Source: Panicum virgatum
Lineage: Eukaryota; Streptophyta; Magnoliopsida; Poales; Poaceae
Length of the DNA: 64,000 bases
Assembly (NCBI RefSeq): GCF_016808335.1
Contig: NC_053143.1
Location: 1,769,398-1,833,397 of the forward strand
Direction: 5' to 3'
Made by a program: the position numbers and the translations under genes. Below, piece after piece: positions 45,147 to 57,149 of this stretch (position 1 is the first letter of the stretch; each line of letters opens with the position of its first letter). The notes under the pieces were generated by a model, which had not been told where the DNA came from, did no database searches, and worked only from the letters and a program-made list of their open reading frames with translations.

Positions 45147-48100
45147 ATGGAGAGCGGCGACGACGCCGACCGCCGGCGGTCAGACGAGTCGTCGGACGAC
45201 GATGGCGACGAGTCGGGTGTGCCAGCTTGGAGCTGGGACGGGATAAACTGCGGATTGCTTGACTGCAGCAAGCATGGTGACGGATCCATCTACAGGGGCA
45301 CCCAATTTTGGCACAGATTCTATCACGTCGCCGATACCAGAGAGAGTACGCCTCCCATCCTCTGCCTCTCTTCCTCTCATACTATCCCGCATCTGTCTAT
45401 CACCCCATGTACAAGTTTCATCATTTGTCAAATTTAACAATTTTATATCAATTCTTCAACTCTATCCGTAATACATTACCATATTGATACAGAATTCGAC
45501 TTTTCATATATTATATATCAAGTTGTACTACTCCATGCTTATTACATTGTGATTTTGATATCAAATTCTATTCTTTGGTATCAAACCATTCTACTCTAGG
45601 GTAATTGGTCTGTGGGACATCCTCAAATGATGATTTTGTGCCACGCACACTCCATTCTTCGAATATGTGCACAACACACTGTGATTCTATATTTTTGTCT
45701 CCAATACACCGCAACACATAAAAAGACTTCTTTGCCCTTGAAAAACCGGGCCCACCCGTCAACTCTCCCCGGCTCGCCCCCGATGCCGCGCGCTCCGCCG
45801 CACCACCGCCGCCCAGCCCTGCTCGCCGCGACGCCGCGCCCGCGCCGGCCTTGCTCGCCACGCGCCGTGGCCCGGTGAGGTGAGGAGAGGCAGAGGGCGG
45901 CCGAGCCGCCGCGTGGAGGGAGGCCGCGGAGCTGCTCCACTGCCGCGCCGGCTCGATCCGCCGGCGGGCAGCTCCGCGCTGCTCCTCCGCAGACGCGCCG
46001 GATCGATCAGCCGGCGGGCACAGAGCTCCCTAGTGCGAGCTCGAAGCGCCACGGTGGGCCGGATCCGGCCGCCGCCGCCGGAGTCCGCGCGCTCAGGCCC
46101 AATCCATAGCGGAAAGGGGGGGCCGAGCGCCGTCGTTCGCGCTAGGGAGCTCTGTGCGCCCCGCTCGGGCCGGAGCTCAACCTCGCCGCCGGGGCCGCCG
46201 AGCTCGACCTCACCGCCGGTGGGGGTCGCTTCCTCCCACGCACTGCCGGGCCGGAGGGACCTCCGCCCCTCGACGACCTCGAGCTCGGCTCGCTCGCCCG
46301 CGCAGGCTCGCCGCACCCGCCGCGCCTGTCGTGCTCCGCCCTCCGCCGCGCGCTCGCCGCCGCCGGAGCTCGGGGTCGGGACACCGCGGAGCTCGGGGTC
46401 GAGGAGGCCGCCGCGCTCTCGCCGCTGCTGTAGGGAAGGGAGGAGGGGGCTCGCTCCGCCGCGCCGTCGTGGACGCCGCGAGGAGGGGGCGGAGGCGGCC
46501 CTCGCCCGCACGCGTGGGGCGGCGCTTGCCCGCCCGCGCGGGGAAGACGAGGGAGCGCGGCCGTCGGGGAAGACGAGGGGGAGAGATGGAGGATGGAGGA
46601 GGGGCGCGCGCCGGCCGGCTCGGCTCGTCCCGCGGCCCCCGCTTGCGGCGGCGCAGCACCCCCGCGGCGGCGCAGCTCGTCGGCGGGGGAGGGAGGCGCC
46701 ACTGCTGCCCGAGGGCGCAACGCCGGAGGCCGCCTGCCGCGCCGCGACGGAGGGATGGCGCCCCTGCTCCTCTTCCCCCCTCCCGCACATGTACCGCCGC
46801 TGTTCCGGCCCGCAAGGACGAGGAAGGCCGGCACGGGGAGGGCTGCCGGTGCGTGCGCGGCGGAGGCAGGCAAAGGGAGGACAGGGAGAGAGAGGCACGG
46901 GGAGGGAAAGGAGGAAGGAGAGGGAGAGAGCTGACGGGTGGGCCCGGTTTTTCAAGGGCAAAGAAGTCTTTTTATGTGCTGCGGTGTGTTGGAGACAAAA
47001 ATATAGAATCACAGTGTGCTGTGCACAAATTCGAAGTATGGAGTGTGCGCGGCACAAAATCACCATTTGAGGATGTCCCACAGACCAATTACCCTCTACT
47101 CTATATATGCTTAGTATGGTATGGAACTGATAGCATCTTCATTGTTTTAGAAAAATGCCGGGAATTCATTAATGAAAACACTTTCAAAAGTATAAAATGA
47201 GTAGATTTTTTTTGGCCATGGCAGTGCATTGTGTGCTAATTCAAACCATGCTTCTATCTATAATCTACTCTCTTGGATTTTCTTTTATTTCCTTTTGATT
47301 CAAAGTTGGGGCTGAAATTTTAATTTTTTTTTCATATCCTTATGCATGATTCTCTATTGCTGCTCAGCCCTTCTGGAGCCAATGATGCTGTCGACTCCAA
47401 CCGATTGCCGGCCAAACATGTGAGCTTGCAAAGCTCACAGCGGGTGCGCCATGATGCAGATCTTCTCTCTCAAGTTGGCTCATACTAGTGCTGCCATTGA
47501 TGGCCCAGTTCAGATTTATGGTTTCTTGGCTGTCCGCGATCGCTTGAACCCATTGCGTAACTACATCTTCAACCGCACCAGGGAGGATCCTTTCATTGTG
47601 GGGCGACAGGGCGGTGATTCCGATTCGTTTATACAAATGGCTGGCCCCAAGAGAGGCATCGAGATGAGAGCTTCTGTGCTCATTGAGTATGACATGAAGA
47701 TCAAGAGAGGAGGGAGACAGGAAGACGATTTGCAGCTCATCGACGGAGCTGCGTGTTTCAGCGAATTGGCCTCACTAGACCGTAGAGTTTATACACAACG
47801 GATTGAGGGTGATGTTGGCGCGGTGGAGGCAACTATACAAGTTGGGATATCACAAATGCATCATAACAGTGGCTTAGACCTCTCCCTGAGTTGCCATGTT
47901 AGTCTAATGCCCCCCAAAATTGAGCTCTTTCAAGGCGTTATTGCTGAGCCATGTGACCTAAACAAGTATGTGGTTGCTGTGGTGAGGGGTTCTGCACTGG
48001 TTGTTTACCTCACAGTTGGCCAGATAGGTGGTTCGGATCGTGCCCGTCCGTGCTATGCATTCAGAGCTAAAGCGCACGGACATGACGTGCAAGAGTTCCA

Positions 48101-48179
48101 ACTTGATTTTGCCAATATACTGGTGAAGGTGTCATGGTCAACTTTGGTCCCATTTAGAATAGCCCATGGCCTTTTGTGA
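45147..48179 (+). pseudogene. DUF6598 gene with an in-frame stop codon (possible pseudogene)
   Basis: Grass-specific DUF6598 family, function unknown. Exon 1 is 45147-45345 (MESGDDADRRRSDESS, ...WHRFYHVADTRE) with a GTACG donor. Exon 2 runs from 47368 (acceptor TGCTCAG) to 48179. Joining them gives the expected family text (LLEPMMLSTPTDCRPNM) but the next codon is TGA (47421-47423). After it the same frame continues with the core domain (MMQIFSLKL, GPVQIYGFLAVRDRLNPLRNYIFN, GPKRGIEM, EYDMKIKRGGRQEDDLQLIDGA, FANILVKVSWSTL). A shorter protein of 242 aa could start at the Met at 47451. The intron holds a MULE. It is convergent with VPS38. Confidence 0.78.
45599..47094. mobile_element. Mutator-like element (MULE), 1496 bp, non-autonomous
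   Basis: Long terminal inverted repeats of roughly 190 bp starting GGGTAATTGGTCTGTGGGAC. Perfect 9-bp target duplication TCTACTCTA at 45590-45598 and 47095-47103. The interior (about 45770-46930) is very GC-rich with no transposase, as in Pack-MULEs. Long open frames on both strands here are composition artefacts. Inserted in the intron of the DUF6598 gene. Confidence 0.93.
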
Positions 48180-48923
48180 TCAACTACTCTACCCAGAAAA
48201 TAGTGATAGATCCCAAGGGCTTTTGTAGCAGGGAGTGGAGGACCACGCCGTTCATCAGCTCCCAAAGCCAAAGGCAGTGCTGTGCTCAACTGGCATCAGG
48301 TCCGTCAGACCACTCAACTTGAGCAACAAAACAGAGTCAGTCAGTCACTCAAATGTACTACCATCTTGCCTCATACTCTCAAAGCTATCAGACCGAGCTT
48401 AAAACTTCAAAACAATCACACCACCCATTCGAGCTATTCGCATGAAGAGGCGGAAAGCATGCTGATTCCTATAACTTCAACTATACGTACAGTGATCGAT
48501 CATTTTGTGAGGGTTATGCTTTCCTACGTCAACCACCAGTCGAACCACACTGAATGATACAGGGAGTTCGAGAGAAAATAACATCGCAGCTCCTCACGTT
48601 TTTTTTATAAAAAAAATGCTATTGACATGCAGTGCACAACCGCGACGTACAAAACAGGCTAAAACATGAAAAGACACCTCAATTGCACCCCCAGTTATTT
48701 CGTTTATATCCACATCTTTTCATGTACACCTGGAAGTTACAACGTTTTCACCAATATGTTGATCTACTCATCTACAATGAACGTATCAGCACAGAAACAT
48801 TGACAGACTCTTCCGTGTCGAAACTCAAAAGGGGGTTAATATAACAAAGGTGCTTGTTAAAAGTAGCACCAATTTTACCTAGACTAAACTCACTCAGAAC
48901 TCCAAAACTGTATCTGGGTCAAA

Positions 48924-51900
48924 CTAATCAACACAAATGTATTGTTGCGACTGGATGATCGTTGTCAGCTGCTTCAGGTTAGCTAATACATGTCTCGGCC
49001 CAAGGCTTTCAGCACCAATGTAATTCACAAGTTGTTCAACATCCTGCCAGGAGGAAGCATGCAGGAGGTTATTAATGTCCAAAATAAAACAATGCCAAGA
49101 ACACGTGTATTAGTCCTGATAATCATAAATTACAGGTGGCTACAATAATTATATGAAAATTTTGCCTTCAAAATGTTGAGCAACTCTAGAGTCTAGAGAA
49201 ATGACAACCAGTTGATCACAATTTCATGAATCACACATCACTAGATTCTTTGTTCGATAATTTTGTTCTTCACAGTTTCATATGTTGTCCAGAAATATGC
49301 CAACATCTTCATCAGTTGACACTGTTTCTGTCAAATTCAGTTAAGATTTATATTTTATCCTAAACCGAGCAACTTCTAATCATTCGCCCACTCCAGTACC
49401 AAAACACAATTAAACTCTGAAGCTCAATCAGGATTAAAGGGGATAAGCAAACAGACATAGGCAGGCCTTTCTTTCAAAGCATCTTTGATTGCGCTAAAAT
49501 ATTTTCTACCTACCTTTTAGTTACATGGGTTTCCAGATTTGGCAAACAAAGAAAGAAGAGAAAACATGTATATTCTTCCACAGTTCGTTTTACATCATCC
49601 TGATTCTATTATCAGCAACAGTGCTAAAAAGTAAGACTCATTGACATTAACTATGCACTTTGAATGAAATAGAGACAAACCTTGTTCAATAAGAATATTG
49701 CATAAGCTGATCTTGTTGTCTCCTGACCATCGAAAAATAGAGGGAATTCCATTGTTCTCATGCTTGTGCTCAACAGGACAGAACTCACAACTGAGGTCAT
49801 AGATGATGGTTCAACTGAGGGCGAAGGATCAAGAATATACGACTGCGAACCTCCAAAGCGCAAAGGATATCGAAGAGGAACATTGAGATATGATGCAATG
49901 AGGGAGACTGCCTATGATTCATAACAAACAAACAGTCAGGTTTGTAAAATAGTACCATCTGGAGAGCATTGTTAGTTATATGTCCACCCAATCTGAATAT
50001 CTTCTTTCTTCTAGAACAGAATGAAGTCATAAACTGATAGTATTTCAAAATGCTCTGGCAAAGAAATTAGAATTGACAAAAGAATGGTGAATTTAATTTC
50101 CAGTTTATAATAATTAATCAGACTAGATATACTTACATGTGCAGCATATCCCAGAACAGTAGAAGATTTATGAAAATCAGTCTTGTCACTGAAATAGCCA
50201 GTCTTTTTGGCATTTGGCTTCGATAGCTGTAGACCCAATATGGCCAGAGGTCTTCTCTGAGAGCCATTTGGCAACATTGATTCAGCAGCGCCTGAAAAAA
50301 ATTCGTAGCATTTAAGTTTTGGAAAGACACAATTTCAGAATAAAGAGTCTTACGGCAGAGAACTAGTTCTCTATCCAATAAGTTTGACAAAAGTATTAAT
50401 GTTTCATATTTAGTATACCTCTTCTTAGAAAATTTCAAGCAACCCAGTGAAATAAAACAATAGTTCTGTCCACAAAAAATAAAATCAATTCATGCAACTA
50501 GGAGATCGCTGCCAGACACAAAGGTACACTTCGTACAACACTGTGAATGATCATACTTTTTACAATAAACACTTCATGACTTTCTTTGTTAGCAACTGTA
50601 AATCATGTGATGATGCGAAAGGTCCTCTAGCCTAGCGGCTAGAGCTTCCAAGTAGCACCCAGCAGGCCCGGATTTGAATCCTAGTCGGAGCGAATTTACG
50701 GGGCTGGTGTTAAAAAAAAAAATCCCCTTGCCGGCAAAAACTGGGGTTTCGGGGATTTTCTTGATCTGTGATCAAGGTTGTTTTCTACCTTAATTACAAT
50801 GCCTTCGGGGGTTCCCCCAGCGGATCAAGTTTTTTTTGTAAATCATGTGATGATAAGCCCATAACTACAATTTTTTTTTGGGAAAATTCCCTGGAAGGCC
50901 CTGGAACAAATCACACTCCCTTCTATGGCCCTGAAGAGTTGAAACTTCCCTCTTTGACCTGGTTTTTATGTTGCATCCCTTGTATGGCCTTGCCGTGACC
51001 TCCGTGACTGCTCCGTTAGGCGGCACGCCAACGCCGTCCTTCCAGCGCGGCCACAGGGCTCTCGGCGCCCAACTGACAGGTGGGGCCCGCCCCTTTCCTA
51101 ACTTCCCGCCAGGGGAGCCCCGGCCCCGTGCCGTGCGCCGGCCCCGGCGAGCTCGCTCCGCTTGGCTCGCGCGCGCCCGGCGGAGCGGCCACGGCGGCGG
51201 TGAGCAGCGGACCGAGCGCGCCGCGAGCTGTGGCGGCGGGCGGGCCGAGCGGCCCTGGCACTCGACGACGCGCGGGCCGGCGACGGTGGCGGGCGACCGC
51301 GCGCAGGGGAGCCTTGCCGGCGGCGACTCGGCGGGGCAGAGCGGGTACCGCCAGCTCCCCTCCCCTATCTCTCTCCCTTCTTCCCCACGGCCGGCGCTCC
51401 TCCTCCCTCCCCCTCCCTCTCCCTCGCCGGCGGTGGAAGATGCGCGGGGCGGCCCCCGGATCCGGCCTGCGCGGCCATGGCGGCGCTTAGATCCAGTGCG
51501 GGAGGCCTCCCTCCCCGGCGCTCCGGCACGCGCGAGCGCCGGCGCCGTCCCTCTGCACTCCGTCGGAGGACGGGCTCGAGCTCGAGCACCGCCGCTGCCC
51601 CTGCACCCCGGCGTCGGCGCCTCACCGGTGGATCTCGCGGCGGCGCCCTCCGCACCTACTCTCCCTCCTCCCACGGCGGGGCCGCCTCACCTCAGTGGCG
51701 CTTCCTCCCTCCACGGCGGTTCGCTTGAGGGGGGGGGGGGGGGTGGCCGGGGGGGGGGGGGGGCTTGGGGGGGGGGGGGGGGGGGGGGGTTGGGGGGGGG
51801 GTGGGGGGGGGGGGGGTGGCGTTGTTTGGGGGCTGATGGTCCGGGGCGGGTGCGGGGCCTTCGCTGGCCGGCGCCGTGCCGGGAGGCCGTGCGCGGCGGG

Positions 51901-53876
51901 GGGCCGGGCTGCTCGGCTATGCTCGAGCGCTCTGCTCTCTCCGGCGCGCCTCCTCGCCGGCTCCGGCGGCGGAGCCTGCGCAGGCCGCCGTCCCTTCTCC
52001 TCGTCTTCCTCGACCGGCGCGAGCTCCCTTCCTTCGGCTGTCCGCGGCGGCCACGGTGGAGCAGAGGCCTCGGCTTCCGACGGTAGGTGGTGGAAGCGGT
52101 GGAGCCCGGGGCGGCGGCGGCGGACCCGTCCTCTGGCGTGGGCGCGCGCGAGCAAAGCTGGAGCGAGCTCGCCGGGGCCGGCGAGCGGCACGGGGCCGAG
52201 GCTCCCCTGGAGGGGAGGTTGGGGAAGGGGCGGGCCCCACCTGTCAGTTGGGCGCCGAGAGCCCTATGGCCGCGCTAGAAGGACGGCGTTAGCATGCCGC
52301 CTAACGGAGCAGTCACGGAGGTCACAGCAAGGCCATACAAGGGATGCAACATAAAAACCAGGTCAAAGAGGGAAGTTTCAACTCTTCAGGACCATAGAAG
52401 GGAGTGTGATTTGTTCCAGGGCCTTCCAGGGAATTTTCCCTTTTTTTTTGTCTATCACCATTCACCAGGCCATCCCTTATTTTTCAATAAAGGTCTGCCA
52501 CAGAACACCAGTAATACGGTACAATTTTTTTTTGAAAAAAGAAAAATTATCCCTAAAATTGTGTAGTTTGAACACAGAACTGAAAACCCACGAAAGATGC
52601 ACAGAAAAAGACATACTTGTTTTGGTGATGCTAGTGGTAATTCCAGGCTTGTGATCTGGAGATTGTTCATCCAAAGGCCTCACAGGATATATTTGGGCAA
52701 CTTGAGTTACCATATATTGTTGTCTTTTCCGTAACTTCTGTTCCATATTTTTAAGGCGCCCATGACCATTTTCGCCTGACAGCAATTTATTAGCTTCCTA
52801 TAACCATCAAATAAAATATCCAGTTAAGATTTGTGGAAAGGAACATACTTGTTAAATGCAACAAACAATACATGTAAGGGGCGAATGCATAATACACAAG
52901 TTTAGACAAATAATTTATCAAAATGATTATTACTTACACAGTCACTTTTTGTTTGCACTCAAAAGTTTCTCAAGGAAACTACTTGCTACAGTAGACATCC
53001 TGTTTCTGTAGCATTTTGGTATTGGCACTGGCAGTGCTCTTCGAGCTCAAGAGGGAAAAGAAATGGAAACATGGAATACCTCGAGCTTATTGCGTGCAGT
53101 GCCAAGAGTTTTGTTTGCCACAGACAATGTTCTAATTTTGACGCAAAGCTGTTCCCTTTTACCCTCAACATCATCTGACGATTTCTTTGTGCGCACTTTC
53201 AAATCCCCCAGATGATGAGTATGCTCTTGCAGTCTGTGTCTCATTTCAGCCATCTCATTATCCTGCTGGAGAAACGCCCGTCTAGCCTGCCCACAAGCAC
53301 AATGATGTTACAAATCTGTGTTTTCTTGGGTTCCAAAACCAAACACGGGAATTACAATTACTCCATGGATGTTATTCAATTAGTTTCAGCTTTTCAGGAT
53401 ACGCTGCCCAGTCAAGAACTGGGAATGTGTGTTCCCCTCCTTTTGACACTCGAAGCACAACCGAAGGTATGGAGACGAATCCAACCTTTCCCAGGAATAA
53501 TTCCGGGCTGAAAAGGAAAGCACCAAGATCCGAGCACCCACCCATTGGTAGAGCGCACAGGATCCGACAGTTCCACTAGGGATCGAGCAAGGAGGGGCGC
53601 CAATCGAGTCCCAACCTCAGTGATTATTATTACCTCTAATGCGGACTCGAGTCGCGCGGCGAGCTGCGCCTTGCGGTCCCTGCCGGATTGGAGCGCGGCG
53701 GAGAGGCTCCAGAGGCGGGCGAGCTCCTGCTGCAGGTCCTCCCAGTGGATGACCTTGGGATCGTCGATGCCCTCGACCTCTCTGGGCGGCAGGAGCACCC
53801 AGCCGTCCCCCTCCTCCGGCGGGGGCGAGGTCGGGGAAGGCTCAGGGGCGGCGGACGACGGGCCCGGATCCTCCAT
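48924..53876 (-). CDS. VPS38: VPS38/UVRAG-like subunit of PI3-kinase complex II, 378 aa
   Basis: Six coding exons on the minus strand: 53634-53876, 53080-53286, 52617-52797, 50137-50291, 49681-49911 and 48924-49043. All GT/AG, phases 0,0,1,0,0 (378 residues). The N-terminus is acidic/Pro-rich. Residues ~45-200 are a long coiled-coil region ([50 protein letters not shown]). The C-terminal half is the Atg14/UVRAG-type domain ([88 protein letters not shown]). The family partners VPS34, VPS15 and ATG6 in endosomal PI3P production. Intron 3 has gained a SINE and a MULE. The splice sites around them look intact. Confidence 0.9.
50615..50836 (+). mobile_element. tRNA-derived SINE in VPS38 intron 3
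   Basis: Starts GCGAAAGGTCCTCTAGCC. A-box-like TAGCCTAGCGGCTAG and B-box GGATTTGAATCC near the 5' end, T-rich 3' tail. Perfect 18-bp target duplication TGTAAATCATGTGATGAT (50597-50614 and 50837-50854). Confidence 0.9.
50880..52440. mobile_element. Mutator-like element (MULE), 1561 bp, in VPS38 intron 3
   Basis: Terminal inverted repeats of about 300 bp starting GGGAAAATTCCCTGGAAGGC, nearly identical at the two ends. Flanked on both sides by nine T (50871-50879 and 52441-52449), consistent with a 9-bp target duplication in a T run. The interior is extremely GC-rich and includes long G runs at about 51729-51830. No transposase seen. Confidence 0.9.
51729..51830 (+). repeat. Poly-G-rich tract inside the second MULE
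   Basis: Five or more runs of 8-20 G broken by short GTGG, CC or TT interruptions. Strong G-quadruplex potential; exact length may be unreliable. Confidence 0.75.
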
Positions 53877-54253
53877 CGCGGGGGGTCATGTCCGCGGGTG
53901 GGGGTTCGGGCGGAGGAGCGAGCACGGCATGGGCGGGCGGTGGGGGCTCGTGGTGTTGTGGTAGGGGCTGGTGGGAGGCGTCGGCCGTCGTCGTCGGGTG
54001 GGGGGAGCCGGAGATGCTTCGCCGGCGCGCTCCTCCTCCGGCGACTGCTTTGTTGTTTCTGGGAGGAAAAAAAATGTCGTCGATGGTGACGGGAGGATTT
54101 GGGTTGCAAATCTCTCATATAGGAAGAAGGCCCACGGCCCATTATCTAGTTTGGGCCGGATTGTTTGCTTACTAGGTTGGGTTGGACAAACAACGTACTA
54201 GTATTGAAGAACTAAGCCGGATCACAATTTATATTTTCTACTTATATACTACT

Positions 54254-54532
54254 GTAAGAGCTCCGGTAGCACTTGAGGTTCTGAGTTCGACTTCTCATGG
54301 AAGTGAATATTTTGGAATTTAATGGCGTTATGCATACAGTGGTAGGCGACATTCCCGTCGACAGCGAGACGCATGTGGTGACTCGTCAATCTCGAGGATT
54401 TGCCGGCTCAGTCTTCAAAGATGCTCATAAGGGTAGGATTTGTGTACGTATGTTCATAGGGGTACGAGTATGCGTGCGTTGTGAGTGTCTGAGTTTGTAC
54501 TGTGTAATCTAAAAAGAAAAAAACTTATATAC
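54254..54532 (+). mobile_element. Au-type SINE
   Basis: Recognisable Au-SINE body (GGTAGGCGAC.TTCCCGTCGACAGCGAG, GCCGGCTCAGTCTTC, GTGAGTGTCTGAGTTTGTACTGTG) with a B-box-like GTTCTGAGTTCGACT and an A-rich tail. 14-bp duplication ACTTATATACTACT (54240-54253 and 54533-54546). Confidence 0.9.
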
Positions 54533-54546
54533 TACTACGAGTCCTA

Positions 54547-56290
54547 TATATGGACTAACGTCAAGTAGTAACTCCTCCCTTCAAAAGATATGATCATCTA
54601 ACCGGAGCACAGCTAATCAAGAATATATACAACTTTTGAAACAGAAAATGTCCCTGTTGAAAATAAAGAAAAAGCAACACTCAAAAAGCAAGCATGCTTA
54701 GTCAATGAAAATTTAAAAAAAAGAGAGAGAAAGGGAAAGGGAAAGAACAAAGCAAGGTGCATTTAAGTCCAAAAAGATTTGATGATGAGTGATCACTGAT
54801 CAAGCCCCACTTTATTTGTGCTTGCCGATGGCAGATAGTATTAGTAACGACTACTAGTAATAGTCAATGGACAAGTCAACTGCGCCCCAGTGCGTACGTA
54901 CTCTCTCTGACCCGGTCAATCAGTGAGCCGCAAAAGCTATTGACCCCGGCCTAGAGTGTCAGTTCGGACGAAACCAGTTTCACACACACACTGCAAAGTA
55001 ATAAGGGGAAACATGCATAAAGCTCAAAGCAAAGGGCGGGATCAATGAATGTACTACTAGTATGTAGCTGACGTTTCAATTTGACCATGATAAAAGTACC
55101 ATTACATTTCAGACATCTCATGAGCATACTGCAATCAATGTACTACAGAGGCTGGAAACAATTTTCTTTTGTTTTATAAAAAACACCATTACATTTGTTG
55201 TGTTCAAGTACTTTTTCACACTAGAGTGATTTGATATTATTTGTTATCACATCGATTTGATGAAGATATATAGTGCAGCTGATTTACGAATAGAGGGGGA
55301 GTAGAACACGCGCACTCCGTGCAGATCAATAAAAACTGATCTGCAGGGAGTTCACTTTAGCATTGACAAATTGGTGATGGTTCTTTGTTTGATTTTGTAG
55401 AATCAGTGAAAGCGGCGGTTGCATTCTTATACACTATAGGTAGCTGGTATGGGCGCGTGAACTTTGACGGTTATTAGTTTGACTCATGTCAAAGGCTAGG
55501 GGCACAAATAAGAAGTATACATATTTTGAAGAAAATATAATGATGCGGTAGATGCGGTGCGGTGGGATCGATATGATGACTAGTATTTCTAATGGCTGAA
55601 TAGTATATACTCGTATATATGCTTGGATTTCCTATATGTAGTGTACATAATTAACTAAGTGAAGAGGGCTGGTACGGTGAATGGTCTTTGGATCAACTTG
55701 GCACACGCAAATACGAAAAATCCTTCACAAGCAGCAAGATCTTATTGTGGCCGACGTCACTTTTCAAAAAAAAAAATGTGGCCGTCGTCAGAATGAATGC
55801 ATGCATGCGTTCAACCCCGTATACACATGCATGTGACCTATATAATTGGCCTAATGAATCGAATCCAAGGCTCAATTGGCAAGCAGGCATGCTAAAACAA
55901 GCAAGCGGTTAGTGGCACGACGCAGCACATAATCCATCTCTTCTTTTGTCAAGTGTGGCCAGCATGGTCGGTGCTGCCCGCAATTATTAACAAAGCACAC
56001 GCATGCATCCATCACTCCTCATCTCAAGCATGCATCCGCCGCTTGAATTTCTCATTGATCTTTTGGGTCCGGTGGTCAAAATAAAAACAAGCAAATACAG
56101 CATTTCTTTTATATGTTTGTATACATTCTCTGTTTTTAAAATTGCCAGCTAGTATTTCGTTTCAAGTTTACTACTAGTAGCTAGTTAGGAGCATCATCCA
56201 GCACTCCAAGCGGAAGCCCGAGATATCCTGCCTCACTGTCAGCGTGGGACCAGCAGCGCGCTGAGCTGACGTGGCTGGCGTTTGCAGCCG
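54547..56290. other. Intergenic, upstream of the VQ gene
   Basis: No gene seen. The last few hundred bases are promoter of the VQ gene. Confidence 0.45.
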
Positions 56291-56330
56291 TGTCGTGCCT
56301 TGACTTTTTCAACCCACCACCTGCCCCTCA

Positions 56331-56337
56331 TATAAAC
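56331..56337 (+). promoter_or_regulatory. TATA box of the VQ-motif gene
   Basis: TATAAAC 128 bases upstream of the ATG at 56459, preceded by a TTGAC W-box-type core (about 56300) that WRKY factors could bind. Confidence 0.6.
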
Positions 56338-56458
56338 CACGGCGCAGCGCGCCCCGGTTGCCATCCCGCTCGCCTCCCTCTCCTGCTCTGCTCTGCTCAT
56401 CTCCCTCCGCTCGCCAAATCCTGCAGCCACCACCACCAGAGCAGACCCGACCACCAGG

Positions 56459-57109
56459 ATGCTCATGACCGCAGCCGCCGTCCACATGGACTCGGCCCAC
56501 TGTCGCGGGCTGCCACCCTCCTCCTCCACCTCGCCGGCGCCGCCATGGCTCCCCGTCCTTGCCGATGACAACCACCATCACCAGCTCCTCCGCGACTTCA
56601 CGGCCTCCTCGGCTCCATCCCACTCGACGCCCTCCACCGCGGCGCCGCCGAGCCACCACCACCACCTCCGCACCGCGGCTACCGCAACCCGTCGCAGCGC
56701 CACGAAACGCCGCCCGCGCCCGTCGCGGAAGCTGCCCACCACCTACATCACCGCCGACCCCACCAGCTTCCGCCGCATGGTGCACCAGGTCACCGGCGCC
56801 GACGACCTTCTGCCTGCGCATCCTCCGGAAGCCGCTCTCTGCCGCCCGGCGCCCTACCGCGTTGGTGCCGCCGGCCCGGGCGGCGCGCTGACGACGCTGC
56901 CCACGCTCGACACGTCGGCGTTTCTGCTCGGCGCGGCCGGATCCGGAGTGGCCGCGCCGTGCGCGGGCTCGGCCGGGTTTTCCACGGCGGCGCCAGCGGT
57001 GGATCGGGCGGAGGCCGGTGGACCGCCTGGAGGGGCTTGCAACTACAGCAGCGGTAGCAGCTGTGGTGGCTTCCCGACCTTGGATTCCTGGGATGCTCAT
57101 CTCTTCTAG
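56459..57109 (+). CDS. VQ-motif protein, 216 aa
   Basis: Single-exon GC-rich gene. The VQ domain is FRRMVHQVTG (residues ~103-112), with His in place of the usual Gln, a variant known from monocots. It is preceded by a basic region (RRSATKRRPRPSRKLP) and PTTYITADPTSF. His-rich tracts occur at residues ~37-75, and the C-terminus is Gly/Ala-rich ending in FPTLDSWDAHLF. VQ proteins bind WRKY transcription factors in the nucleus and tune defence and growth responses. No plastid-targeting signal is obvious. The 3' UTR is split 40 bp after the stop by a Copia element, which may affect polyadenylation. A second in-frame Met follows at codon 3. Confidence 0.88.
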   Translation: MLMTAAAVHMDSAHCRGLPPSSSTSPAPPWLPVLADDNHHHQLLRDFTASSAPSHSTPSTAAPPSHHHHLRTAATATRRSATKRRPRPSRKLPTTYITADPTSFRRMVHQVTGADDLLPAHPPEAALCRPAPYRVGAAGPGGALTTLPTLDTSAFLLGAAGSGVAAPCAGSAGFSTAAPAVDRAEAGGPPGGACNYSSGSSCGGFPTLDSWDAHLF

Positions 57110-57149
57110 CTCCCGTTTGGTTGCCTGCTGCCATCCTCAGTATTAGCTT

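Noticed and set aside
45759..47081. Long open frames on both strands (396 and 440 codons) around 45.8-47.1 kb
   Set aside because: They lie inside a MULE with defined TIRs and run into the TIRs themselves. GC content is so high that stop codons are rare in every frame; Arg/Ala/Pro-rich translations match no family.
50865..52354. Several 80-370-codon frames between 50.9 and 52.4 kb
   Set aside because: Inside the second MULE, composition-driven, and Gly tracts come from poly-G runs.
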